64,000 nucleotides of DNA from Siphonodentalium dalli. Its lineage: Eukaryota > Mollusca > Scaphopoda > Gadilida > Siphonodentaliidae. The position numbers and the translations under genes were made by a program. Of this stretch, positions 37,064-49,554 are shown one piece after another. The stretch spans positions 254,328,484-254,392,483 of the forward strand of contig CP136064.1 of NCBI GenBank assembly GCA_032622095.1. Direction: 5' to 3'. Numbering within the stretch: position 1 is the stretch's first letter; each line of letters opens with the position of its first letter. A model generated the notes under the pieces. That model had not been told where the DNA came from, did not search any database, and saw only the letters and a program-made list of their open reading frames with translations.

Positions 37064-39356
37064 ACACCGTAGGTGATTTTAACATAGACTTACTGCATTC
37101 TGATTCACACAGCAAAACAAACGCTTTCATCAGTAGTATGTTCGAACGTGGATTCATACCAGTGATTACTAAACCAACGAGAGTAGCTGAATTCTCAACA
37201 ACTCTCATTGACCACATTTACACAAATAGCATATCCAACTGTAAATTTCAAAATTGAATCGTCATATCGGACGTCTCGGACCACTTCGGTACATTCCACG
37301 TGGAAACCAATGATACCAACTCAAAAAAGGGTGTAAATCAAACAACAACTCGAATATGTCCGAAAACAATATAGCGCAATTTAAAAGTCTCCTGTACAAC
37401 CATTCATTCGAAGAGGTCTTCATATATCACGACGCAGACCTAGCATATAATATAACGCCTTTTTGCAGTTACTCCTTATTCTTCGAAGAAGCCTTTCCAA
37501 AACTCAAACGCAAACCACAAAACAAGTACGCTAAACGGGAAACATGGATGACTAAATGACTCATTCAATCATCAGTACAAAAAAGCAAATTGTACACCAA
37601 TAAATACAAATTTCCAACAGATGAAAACATAGATAAATACAAAATGTATTGCAGAATATACAACCAATTAACACGGCGGAGTAAAAACCATTATTACGAC
37701 AATATTCTCAAGGAAAATCAAGCAAACATGCGACGCACTTGGACGATACTGAAAGATGCTCTTAAAATATCTCATGGTCTGAATACATTTCCTACCGAAT
37801 TTTCAAAAGGTACCAGTAACCGAAAACTGTCGGACACGACAGCTATCGCATGCGCATTCAACACATATTTCTCTGAAATAGGGAGAATTACCGCAAAAAA
37901 TGTAACACAGATTCCAGAGATGAACTTCACTGATTACGTACCGGGGCAGTATGAACTAACCTTTTTATTTTCCCAACAAACAGAGATGAACTAATATCAC
38001 TTTGCTCGAAACTATCTAATAAAACTTGCACAGATATAAACGATGTATCCGTGAAACTAATGAAACAAACAGTCAATGAAACGGTCGGACCACTCACACT
38101 TATTTTAATCTCTCATTTTCGTAAGAAACATTCTACCATTCATCCACTGATACATCTTCTCGTAGCTGAATGTAATGACCAAAAAATCCCGTGACTCCAC
38201 CATTGCCATTTTCTTAGACTTATCAAAAGCTTTTGACACCATAAGTTACGACATTTTACTTAGAAAGCTCGATCATTATGGGATAAGGGGAATCGCTAAT
38301 GACTGGTTCAGAAGTTACTTACATGACAGACGACAGTATGTAGAAGTCCACGATCATCAATCGGGAATGTTCTCTATGTAATGTGGAGTACCACAGTGAT
38401 ATTTCCTCGGCCCCATCCTATTTCTAATGTATGTCAATGACATGCCCAGCAGTACCAATCTCAAACTTTTGTCATTTGCTGACGACACAACGTTATACAC
38501 GTCAGGGAATAATTCTAAAACCATGAAGAATAAGATAAACGATGAACTAGATAAAGTATACCGCTGGTGCTGTAGTCACAGATTATCCATCAACGAATCA
38601 AAAACTAAATATATGTTATTGCATCCACAAAATAATTATTTTAAATGGGCAGATCTGCGAAATAAATTGAATAAAAAGGAACTAGTTCGTGTAAGTAATC
38701 AAAACCAATAGAAATCACTTAAAAGTTCTTGGCATAATCATTGACGCAAATCTTACTTTCGAATACCACATATCAATGTTAACCAGAAAAATATCACACG
38801 CAATATACTGTCTAGGTAAAGCCAAACGATTTCTCCCAAAAATCGCACTAAAAACTCTCTATTTCTCCTTAATTCACAGTCATCTCCTGTACGGAATAAT
38901 AATATGGGGACACGTTTCAGCATCAGGGTCTCTTTTTCGGCTACAGAAAAAAGCAGTCCGGATCTTATGCAATAAAATATATGGCAGTCATACGGAGCCG
39001 TTGTTCACAATTCTAAAACTTCTTAAATGCCATAACCTGTATCATCTGCAAATCGCATTGTTCATGTACGATTAGAAAAACAAAAATCTCCCGCCATCTG
39101 TCGAAAGTTTACTTAAGTATACCCCAATATCTACCACACAACAGCCGGCAATTTGGCTACTACAATTCGAAGGACGAATTTCTCCCAAATTCTACCAAGA
39201 CACTCATTCCCGTGTGTGTGGAACTGCTTGGACCCAACACACAAATTTGCAGCTAGCAGAACCAATTTTAAATCTTCCATACATACAAATTTGCAATCAC
39301 ACTATAAAAACTCAGTAAATTGTGACAACGCGGATTGCCGAGATTGTAGAAAGTAA
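36473..39356 (+). pseudogene. CR1/L2-type LINE ORF2, endonuclease-RT, broken
   Basis: Decayed ORF2 in order. Endonuclease: GLNCRSMTANWDSF, GSIYRPNTAPLADN, YTVGDFNIDLL, ITKPTRVAEFSTTLIDHIYT, SDVSDHF. Linker to 37994. Reverse transcriptase: [70 protein letters not shown]-terminal region: HLLYGIIIWGHVS, LQKKAVRILCNKIYG, with a CDNADCRDCRK end. About 40 residues are missing between SHF and RKKHST, and there are stops and frameshifts. Both catalytic acidic motifs survive ([13 protein letters not shown]). The Jockey-superfamily assignment is secure; the exact clade (CR1, L2 or Daphne-like) is not. Confidence 0.9.
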
Positions 39357-39737
39357 ATGGAACAATAAGCGTACATGTATTATGTATAATTACGCTTAAG
39401 AGACGTGTCCTCGTCAGGTGCCCTAACCCTGGATTACTCACCATTTAATCATGGTGTAGACATATATTTAATCTTAGCTGCCCGAAAAATATGGATAAAT
39501 AAAACAGAACCCCAAAAGTTTAACAAATTCTCTCAACCACCGCTGACCTTCATGCAACATCTCGATTGTCGCATAACATTATGATCGCCATCTACTTATT
39601 CTCTATTGTGTATAAGGGGCGACAGGAAGACGCCCTGTATTGGCCATGCCGCTCCTGTGCAAATATCAGGATATCTTATTTTGTTTTTGTATTATGTATT
39701 TAATTTGTGCAAATAAACAATCCAATCCAATCCAATA

Positions 39738-41356
39738 CAAAATGGCTTCTATTGAAACGAGCACTTGAAAACGAAATCCGATAGCAGAAACAACACTTTA
39801 AACGCCGGTCGAGTATATATATCGCAATATTATATTGGTAGAATAGAAAGTCGAAATATCGCTAGTCATTGATCGATTGTTCGTAAATAATGAAATAATT
39901 TGTCGGCAATGAATTACTTGCACACAATAACAAAGAGTAACAACTCTATTAATATAGCCCCCACCCGGCATCGAGGCTGTATCATCTGTTTGACATATCC
40001 TGACTGTTCGCAGCGTTGTGTCGTGGATCCTGCCCAAATCTTCCATATTTGATATAAACAAGTTAGATGTCCATGTTACATTAGATGATGACACCAGATG
40101 CGAATGAAGAGTGTGCGACTGTTCGTTTGCGACTTTGAGATAGCTTTTCTATCCCGCCCTTGAAATATCTGATGCTATTGTATGTCTGTGATATTCCGTG
40201 TATGTTTTGCTATTCAATAAACAAATATATATATATAAAATAAACAATAACATATTTTGTACACGATCATGTGAGCCAAGCGTTACCCAATCCAATATCC
40301 GTAAATTACTTTTGATTACGTCTTGTACACGGAAATTCGTAATTTATTTTATGGCTGCAGCCATAAATTATATATATATATAAAATTATTAACTTTGATT
40401 TTAAGATAATCTATTAACCTGAACGTTTAAATAACACATCGTCGACTCAAATTATTTATTTTCTATATATTATCGATATTATATCGTTGTTATTATCGGG
40501 AATTGATTGAAAATGGCGTACAGTACCCCTTTAAAGTAATGTAGTGTTTGCCTTTTATCAGTTGTAGACGCATACAACACGGCTGCGAGTCAATACTTCA
40601 ACAATTATACATTGCTCTCATCCAGTTTTTAGTGACCTTTATGTTCCGTAAATCACATGCGTTACAAGTCGCGACCTGAGTTCCAATCTGTTCTAAGTAC
40701 CGTTCTGGTACGAAACGTCCGTTGGAACAGGAATTAAATTCTCTACAAGATGATCGCAATACCGAAGCGATATTTCGAACAATAACGCCGTAAACACGGT
40801 TATTTGTTGTCCGAAGTACGCGAAAGTGAGTTGTGTTGAGAACTGACTTGTTCCATCTGCTTTCGTGCACATTGGAGACTGAAACCACATTGGACTCAAA
40901 CTCAAGTGGATATTATATCTTAGTTCCATCTTATTCTATTTCAATATTGGCAATGTCTAAAGAATTCTACGTGTACGAGTCTTCTTCCGACATGGAACAA
41001 TATGGATCTAAAATATGATCGAAGCCGATACCTTATCATATTTAAACTATATATACAGGTTTATATAAAACTTCTCCAGTGCAAAACAGACTATAATATT
41101 GTGATTGAGTAGATGAATAACCATCCAGTTTCTTGGTGGCTATATTCCGTTTCCCAAACAAGGTACATATAAGTTGTAAAGGCACGGGAGGCCTTAGTTG
41201 TCTAAAATATTCATATTTGTTCCAAACACCGTAAACAGAAAAACATTTAAACGCATACAGTTTCGTTCATATATACCATGACTATCGCGTAAACAGCATG
41301 CTATAATAAAGATGTACTATATTTTACCTAAGCAAGAGCCTGATTGTGTTACAGAA
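39738..41356. other. intron 8, AT-rich stretch
   Basis: Several (TA)n and ATAT runs (for example 40224-40240 and 40366-40385). No coding frame with recognisable motifs and no element ends. Confidence 0.5.
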
Positions 41357-41370
41357 GACAACACAATGCT

Positions 41371-41679
41371 TGGTTGGTTGATTGGGGTTTATTGTCGCTT
41401 TAGCCACTAAGGCCATATCACGACATTGCCAGTTTTAGTGGTGGAGGAAATCCGCACACTTGCGACTAATCTAACAGTGATTTCAATGGCTGATAAACTC
41501 GTCAACCATGTGTGGCAAACCACCGACCATCGGCGAGTAACTGGCAACTCCACCAGACAACGATTTCGAGTTACAAAGTCCACGATGGAAACATGTGGAT
41601 TTGAACCCTTATCGCCAGCGCTGGAGGGCGAAACGGCTTGGAGTGGTACCCCTAACCGATTGAGCCACCGAGGCCCCCC
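41371..41679 (-). mobile_element. tRNA-derived SINE with perfect 14-bp target duplication
   Basis: On the minus strand it starts GGGGGGCCTCGG, then an A box TGGCTCAATCGGTTAG and a B box GGGTTCAAATCC, the internal promoter of RNA polymerase III, about 50 nt apart. The tail is CCCCAATCAACCAACCAA. GACAACACAATGCT flanks it on both sides (41357-41370 and 41680-41693). The identical duplication suggests a fairly recent insertion. The CAAT/CAAC tail resembles that of the LINE at 4132-6269, a plausible source of its reverse transcriptase. Confidence 0.93.
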
Positions 41680-41693
41680 GACAACACAATGCT

Positions 41694-42539
41694 ACTGGCT
41701 AATCACACACATATGATATAAACGCTCCTTATTAGTTCTATATCAGGAATGCAGCAACAAAGAACGCTCTTTATGTTTACCATCATAATATAAACACGCA
41801 TCAGGAAAGTGACTTGTTATGCTTTTGTTTACATAACAATGGTCAAACATATGACAATAACATACTGTTTATGCGATATTTCTTATTTGTTTACGAACAA
41901 AGTCTGTCTACATTTGAATATTCTTTCTGTTTGTGGCGATTTTTGACGGGTGGAAATATTTTCACAGGATACCCACCACAAGGCCTCCCGTGCCTTTAAT
42001 ATGTTAGTATTCTATATTATTCATGCAGTGACATAACTGGTTAATTATATTTGACATACATACAGTCTTTCGATGTTATAAGTAGTCCCAACAGGCCTAA
42101 TATTTCAGTCAGGTATCACTGTGCATGTCTAACGTTCTGGATGTTTGCATTGGTTTGATATTTTATGTATTGTCATTCCCGCTTCTAGGACATACACCAC
42201 TTTACATATACAATTTACAACTTACAAATAATGATGCACAGATGGTTAATTGTATTCGGAATCCACTCCACGAACAGTAGCACGTTAATACGGATTTGTT
42301 ACTTTTCGTCACCCTAATAATTTTCGATATTATATCGAATTTATAGTTGAAAGACATTCAAAACACATATATTCATGAGATTTAATGCTGTTGCATTGAC
42401 GGTATCTATCCGTTGGTCGTCTGTGACTATGACCATGGGATCACCATATATGAAAGTCACCATAACTACACATACACGCACATGCATACACTCAATCAAC
42501 GACTTTCTGGTGTTCAGTGTTTCCACCCAGTTTTGGAAA
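41694..42539. other. intron 8, no feature recognised
   Basis: AT-rich, without element ends or coding frames that I can support. Confidence 0.5.
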
Positions 42540-45350
42540 AACACCAGAGCACCTTGGGTGCCACAGTAGTGGATATATAATTCAGAATAATTCAGAAAAT
42601 TATCGTGTGTGTTGGACAACATTCTTATATGCTCAGCCCCAATTACTGACCGCTCATTTCAAGGGATTCAATAAATTTAGTCGTGCCAACAGAAACGTCA
42701 ACTCCAGCAATCAACTACCATCCAGCCTAGCCACTCCAATGTTCCAAACACATGATCAGCCATTGGATGAAGACTGCTATACATGCAGCACACCAACGCT
42801 ACCCTTCCCCGACGGCGTTATATATTGACTGTTCATAAGCGCACACCAGCCGATATATCCCAGGTTGATCCACCACACCATGCACACCAGAATAAAGTAT
42901 TGTAAATGCAGAAACAGTCAGCAAACGCGCACATGCACCAACTTGATCTTCACCACCAACATACATCACTCGCTCTACCCACGTTAACATTAAGTAATTT
43001 CATAATGCCGTTAGGCAACTCCATCCAAACTCCATCCAAGCTCCATCCATCCCAGTTCCCTCTACAGAAGAACGCAACAGAGGATGCCACAATAACCGTG
43101 CAGCTCCGTAATACGCGGTACATCGGCAATTGGATAACCCAAAGGAAGGGCGAAAACGTACTACACTCACAGGCACTACATAAGCGCCACGCATGTGACA
43201 GGCAATCGATAGAATGGAGCACATGGAACCAGCACCATATCATATCCATACCCATGGATGTACAAATCTATTCAGAAAGGCAAGGATTCACTCTTAACAC
43301 AACCACATGACAACACCAATAACGCATAAAGCGCAACGAATTGAAAGCCCAACTTGAACATAGCCGACCTGACACTGGCCAAGGCATGCATATATATACC
43401 ATGACCGTCGACGCCAACAAAGGTTCGTGTACGAGGAGGTCGATGGAATAGTGCTGGCTCATATAAAGTTACACAATGTCACAATTCGTGTTAGAATAAG
43501 ATCTGGACGGATATGATGTCTGGATTGGATGTTTCGAAACACATCCACCATAGGTCCTAGAGACAGCAAGTACATTCGACCGATGCATCCACAACCCAGA
43601 ACCAGTAGTACACTGCAACTATGTTACAACACTGCAAACAGCTGCACAGCTTCGCACATCGACATTACCCAACAATATCCACTTGCTAACAAGACACACA
43701 CCACCTATGGCTTGTACATTGATTTTAAAGACTGGCAAACACAGTATACGAAACAAAATGCCGCTGTGAAACTCTGAACCACAGTACAAAGGCCACAACA
43801 CGATACACCCACGGGACAACATTATTCTGAAATACGGGCGCCTCCTATATTCCATAATGCATACAACGTGTATTGGCAAGTAAAATGCTGGTTGCCAAAA
43901 CGCACCACGTTAGTGAACTTGTGCAGGGAGACTTCAACCAACAACGCAAAGGCTGCATACGTCAGCATCCATGGGTTAATCTCACGAGGTACCAAACATG
44001 AACTATGACCATAACACCCAGCGTATATCCACATTGAACGGCGCATCAGCCTACCGAAGACACTCGATTCAGCAAATAAGAAACCTAAATACGCGCCATG
44101 TATGTATATGTAACAGCATGGTGGAATGTTGTGGGTTTTGTGTTTAGCTTACACTATTGTACCCATTGTGATAATTCAATAGGATAGCATTTATACGCAC
44201 GTGACTGATATAGACCAATGAGTCATACATTTGGCACACGAAGTACATGTAACATCCTAGCTCACTTATACGATCCATTGCGACCGCCCCAAAGACACAG
44301 AGAACAACTATTTAGACCCACCAAAAAAAACACAGCAAGCGACACATGGACTAATTAATACTGCGGAGCTTTGCTGACGACGTCGAACACAAGACAGACG
44401 TAATGACATAGACGTTTTGTTCCTTTCCGTTACCAGTGTCCATGTTATCGAAGGAGACACATTTCTATGAATAGCTTTCCTTGTGGTATTTGAATTTTGA
44501 ACTTCACCTAAAACCGCAATAAGTTGGAAGATCCCTGTCAGCCCAGACACTAGCAATATACAGCGTCCCGAGTAAGCAAATATTTAACACTGTTACATGA
44601 TCATATAGGCTATGGTCATCTTGAAATTATATGGCAGATTCCGATAGGCGTTGTACGTCTATGTTATATATCAGATGCATGCGAAATGTCCATAGCCCAC
44701 AATGATCCACATCATCAATCGCCGACATCGCACATCGATGTCTCCGCACCAGTATTCAATGCGAGCATGTTTCCAAACGACTGACTCCACCATTTGCTCA
44801 TTGTCGGAGAAACTAATGCACGGATTACAATTTTAACCATGCACCTACTTAGCTATTGCAGCAATACCACGAACACCATGACATCATCCAGACACCATCC
44901 AGTCATTAAAATACCACCACCTGTCCTTAACATCAATCAGTCTAATCGTGGGTATGTTCGCCGCAATATGAGGACCACCACGTCCGACACGTCGAATGCG
45001 AATTTTGTACGGTCCCCATCGATAGTTCTCTACGAAGTCACGTTCCAATGAACCGGCACGCGAGCACATGTGCCACATACCAGCAGCGGCATGCACACCG
45101 GAAGGGCGCGGATCGTCACTATGGAGAGGTAAAAACGGTTCACAACATCAATCAATGTGAAACATGTATTTTTCACTACCTTCAATGTGCGTTCAACAAC
45201 ACATTGCTATTACTCACAATAAAGTATCAACATTGGTTCACAAGCAAGATACAAAGCCAACCTGATCATCACACTTTCAGGCCAGGCAATCGGAACGAAA
45301 ATGAACACCGTACTAATATATAATGAACTGTCGAATCAACAAACAATGGC
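42540..45350. other. CA-rich block of unknown origin
   Basis: The plus strand is visibly rich in C and A (CCATCC, CACCA, ACATGCA), in contrast with the AT-rich surroundings. It carries several medium-length open frames on both strands, such as 42906-43310 (+), 43529-43777 (+) and 42950-43255 (-). None shows a motif I recognise and they conflict with each other. It could be an old captured sequence or a decayed large element. I assign no function. Confidence 0.4.
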
Positions 45351-46463
45351 CCTCTCGCAATGAAAAAACTGCATGAGAAACATTTAAGATAACACCCATG
45401 ATTGATCTAGACAAAAAAGTAAATTTGAAGATTCTTACGCCAGCTTATATAGTAGATGCAGATACCAAGGTGTACATGCATATCCAATGATGATGCATAT
45501 GCCAGCTAATAGACATGAGCATCTACATTGGAAGCACGTTTGTCGAAACAAAACTAACGCATGTGCTCTTGGAACAATCATGGCTGCCACAAGTTGTCCA
45601 TGTTCAAATTGCCATTGACCCAAACAGGGACGCCCATAGCACAGTAGATTGAGTGAGTGAACACTTCTGGATCATTTGGGCACCTGTCCTTATTAGCAAC
45701 GTGCATGAATTGCGCTATGGTAACCACATATCTGTTCACGCTAGTTTTGGAGGTCATGTGGCTGGAAGCTACTAATATGGTGTTCAATGATGAACACATT
45801 GATGGTATCCAAACTTTAGCGCAGCAGCTGAAATGAGTGTGTCAAAAGACCACCTTTAATGAATGGGGTGATAAATTGAGTTCACATTTCACCTGGCACT
45901 TATATATATTGCTAATTTCCAATACGCAGGTAGGACATCTCCGTTCATCTGGTAGATTACAAAACTTTGGTGAGTATACGTGAACTAATTTCCTACCAAT
46001 GCGATGCAATACATTATATGGTATGCACGATGTGTAAAGTCCATCTCTCGAGTATCATTGTATTTACAGTGATGTTGGTACTCATTTAAATGCATCATAC
46101 TGTAAACCAACATGACCAAAGTAGTGTACTTGGGACAAATGCGGCTTCCAGAAGTGTCGAAAATCATTTGTTATTCTGGTGAATAGAGTGTATAGTTTAA
46201 CTCTTAGTTGTCCTAAGTTCCAAAATGACATATTTTTCGGAACATGGGATAACCTTGCCCTAAAATAGAGTTAAGGTCTGAATTGTCATTTGCGTGTTCA
46301 ACAACAAGTATTTAGTTCTATTTTGCTCCAAGTGCTAAATTTCACACCCTAGGTCTACATTTCTCAAAATTTAAGAGATATAATAGTCTTATGCGGATTA
46401 GTCTTGATAAAAATAAATAACTAAGACATTAAGGAATCCAACGATGTGAAGTCTTCCACTGTA
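45351..46463. other. intron 8, no feature recognised
   Basis: Mixed sequence with short frames on both strands and no recognisable motif, element end or RNA gene. Confidence 0.45.
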
Positions 46464-46741
46464 AGTGCCACCGCAGACGCTACGATTTAAAATCGTAAGT
46501 GGGGAAAATCGCAGGTGGAGAAAAGTGACTTGCCCGCATGCAGACGCTACGGTGCTGCGATGTCATGTGACAGCTACGATCGCGCGCGTTGCCAAGGTCA
46601 CGCCACGATTTTCCTGGTAAAATCAAACAGTGCTTGATTGCTACGATTTGGCTACGATAGTGTCGTGGGCATGCGCATTGGATGTTTCCTCCTACATTTT
46701 TCCCCACTTACGATTTTAATCGCAGCGTGTGCGGTGGCACT
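46464..46741. mobile_element. MITE, AGTGCCACCGCA family
   Basis: 278-bp element with inverted ends of about 45 bp: AGTGCCACCGCAGACGCTAC on the left, and on the right the complement of AGTGCCACCGCACACGCTGC. The ends continue with a small inner palindrome ACGATT...AATCGTAAGTGGGGAAAA. The inner block is shared with the element at 54077-54422. Confidence 0.8.
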
Positions 46742-47379
46742 AAACCATACATTTCAGTTGTGACGGTAATTCAAACTTTGAAAATCGATTTACTTAAAAT
46801 CATAAAAAATGCACTTAGAACAGATTGGAACTCAAGTCGCGAAGTAACATTATCCACGCCTAGCCCATCCTCACGGTAGCCATTGGCATGTATATCTACA
46901 TAGTACACATTTACCACGGAAACAGGTAGCATCACTACATCGCTATAACCGTGGGATATATCCATTATCTGACAGGTCGTACACTTCATATCACCGTGTA
47001 GACAATTTAAGTGTCGGAACGTGCCGTACATGTGCAATATGTATTTATTCAGTCATATTTTGAAGATGTGTGCGGGGTATTATACTTTAAGGCTACTTGC
47101 TTGTGCTTTAATGTTTTACACGTATCTTGCGTGAACATATGGGACGTACAGTTCTCAATCCATAGATTTTACACCAACAGGTTGCATGGGGGACTGGTAT
47201 ATGACAGCATGCATGGATATATTACCCAGACTCTGCTACAATAACTATGACATATGTTGTAAAACATGCGATTCTCTGAAGAACTCATCTCTTCCATCGG
47301 GTAAGTATGTAATGTCTCGCGTAATTTTATTTGAAGTGGTAACTGGTAACGTACACTAAGTCCGGTCAAACAACATGGT

Positions 47380-47445
47380 AATTATAATGAAAAATGAGTT
47401 GATGACTGGAGTCGTAAACTTATTTCATTATAAATTATCAGGTTA
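47380..47445. repeat. TTATAATGAAA palindrome, copy 1 (imperfect)
   Basis: GGTAATTATAATGAAAAATG ... TGACTGGAGTC ... TTTCATTATAAATTATC. An imperfect relative of the palindrome at 48534-48594. The two lie either side of exon I. Confidence 0.75.
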
Positions 47446-48094
47446 TATATATTGTTCATAGAGCACGTGAGTGTATTTTGCACATGTCCTCCAATTCATT
47501 CATTTGTTGCATATATTCTGTTGAGTATAAAAAGGAGATGGTCTCACAAATGGCCGGATTTAGTATACGGTCCCACTTAAAAGAAAACCCGTTATTTATA
47601 ATCACTCGTGGGAACCACACTATATGTAGATTATTCGATCCCGTCTGTACCATGAAGTTTTGTCATTATTGCGATGGTGACAATCTACATATTGTGTTGT
47701 ATAGCTTAGTACAGGACACTACGTCAGATGTCACTGTGCTTGCGACAATATACATGCATATTCAACTCGTGTATTTTACACACACATATACACACAGATA
47801 CACGTTTATTCATATATTAAGCAACAAATGTTGAAACTAGAGTGCGCTGATTTTGATAACATACATTAGGACAAAATAGTTAACTAAATTTGTCACCGTG
47901 GTTGCTTCCCTGTGTTTGTATATACGTGTCTTGTTTTTCGGCAGGTCATATTTCGTTCTTGTGTGCCACCTTGAAAGTTGCGGAGCAGTATACCACACGA
48001 ATGCAATTCAGTCATCATAAACTGAAAATCTCGTGCAAAATATATGCTCACCATAAGTATGTCCGTTTATTTCAAGTTTGTCATCTTCCCACAG

Positions 48095-48150
48095 GTTGTG
48101 AATACGGAGACAAACAATCCTGGTGTTCAACCCTGTCTGCACTCTTAAAC
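48095..48150 (+). CDS. metalloprotease exon I (C-terminal Cys cluster, first half)
   Basis: Acceptor CATCTTCCCACAG. The first two bases complete the Gly split from exon H, then the exon encodes CEYGDKQSWCSTLSALLN. C-x-YGD-x(3,4)-W-C-x-x-L is the pattern I expect for the short C-terminal Cys domain of molluscan ADAMTS-like proteases. If not spliced, the frame adds only VLVF and stops. The donor chosen, AAC-GTTTTG at 48151, is weak but gives phase 0, which matches exon J. The GT six bases on would also keep phase. Confidence 0.68.
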
Positions 48151-48470
48151 GTTTTGGTTTTTTAAAATACCAAATTTGGTTTTGAACTTTGTCCCATATA
48201 TGTAACCAAATTAGGTTTTGATCAAAACCAAATACCAAGCGCCAACTGGTTTTGATAAAAACCCAAATTGGTTTTATATAAAAACCAATTTTTTGTTTTG
48301 ATCAAAACTTTTGTTTTTTTTAGCAAAAATTTCAAAAACCAATTTTGGTTTTGATAAAAACCAATTTTGGTTTTGATCAAAACCAAATTGTATGAATAAT
48401 TGGTTTTGATCAAAACCAAAATTGGTTTTGAACTTTTGTCCCATATATGTAACCAAATTTATTGTACCAT
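48151..48470. repeat. GGTTTTGATCAAAACC palindrome array
   Basis: Begins at the exon I boundary. Contains repeated perfect palindromes with core GGTTTTGATCAAAACC and variants (GGTTTTGATAAAAACC, TTTTGATCAAAA). The outer parts are a direct repeat: TTGGTTTTGAACTTTGTCCC plus ATATATGTAACCAAATT at about 48176 and again at about 48423. A diverged stretch with the same motif lies at 57343-57450, next to exon J. Confidence 0.92.
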
Positions 48471-48533
48471 ATCCATACTTAACAAAATATATGCAACACA
48501 TGAATGAATTTGGTTTTCCAAGTTCGACATGTA

Positions 48534-48594
48534 AAATTATAATGAAAATTAATTTATGACTCGAGTCATAAATTGATTTTCATTATAATTACCA
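48534..48594. repeat. 60-bp near-perfect palindrome
   Basis: TAAAATTATAATGAAAATTA ATTTATGACTCGAGTCATAA ATTGATTTTCATTATAATTA, centred on GACTCGAGTC. One position fails to pair near each arm end. Confidence 0.92.
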
Positions 48595-49554
48595 ATCCAT
48601 TTATATATTAAAGGGCTAATTATAAAAGGCTTTAGACTCAGGATGCTATACAGTCTGAAACAGATGCCACCATATTCCATTTCCAGAACAGAAATTCAGC
48701 TGATCACTTGCATTCTACAGGCTATCAATTTTCTATATTATGGCTTTCATACCCTCCCACAAACATACATGTACATGTATATGGGTTATTTTTGTCAATT
48801 GGTCAAATCTTATATTATACGAAAACCCATTATTTGTGACGGTTTCTACCATAATAATTATGGTTGCCAAGTAAACAGAAAATAAACGGTGACCATGTAA
48901 TTTTTTTTTATGGTTATCACTTATTTACTGTTTACACAGTCCTGAACTTATTATGATAGAAACAGTTGGTCCTCAAACAGTCAAGTGTTTCTCACAAAAT
49001 TTTGTGATTACTTTTTCAAGAGTGCTTGCTGGCATAAAACTAAGTTCCACAAGATGTTGCATGATGTGGCAAATTACATGTAAAATTTCCTGAAATCACA
49101 AACTCCTGAGGACTATTCTACCATTTAATTGCTGTCAGTAACCTTAAATTGAGGCATGTAATTTGCCTGCATATGTGAGGGCCACCCCATTCACGAATCA
49201 TATCATAAGCAACCAAAATGAAGAGTCGAAGATGAAGTAAATTGTCCAAATGACATAATTGGTTGCATCTATGTTGAATGAAGTTTTAAGATAAACATCA
49301 ATGAAGACACAGTGAGATTTTGGAAACTAAACTTTAATTCAAACTTATCCAGCAGGAATAATTGTCATCCTAGCCATTCTTCCACAGCAGTGTATATTCC
49401 TGATGTCTGTGCACACCTCACCATTGCAACAATTGCAATGAATTAACACTTAATATATAGTTCATCACACCCTTCTTATATTCCCAAGAATGACAGCAGG
49501 AGCTCATCTGTGTTTACACCTGTCATGCAGTAGAAATTTAAAGATCAGCAAACT
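48595..49554. other. intron 9, no feature recognised
   Basis: AT-rich. On the minus strand this would be the 3' UTR of the candidate Cys-rich exon at 49555-49762. No clear AATAAA was found in the first few hundred bases. Confidence 0.45.

Larger units (their letters stand above)
33309..39737 (+). mobile_element. CR1/L2-type LINE with duplicated 5' region
   Basis: Whole element block in intron 8. The 3' end at about 39737 is AACAATCCAATCCAATCCAA, a short tandem tail of the kind many Jockey-group LINEs use instead of poly(A). The 5' end is not clear because the upstream satellite and the first part of ORF2 are duplicated. A related but distinct copy begins at 63085. Confidence 0.8.

Noticed and set aside
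36918-37217. Minus-strand 99-residue frame
   Set aside because: Antisense shadow of the LINE endonuclease region; the same occurs at 63565-63936.
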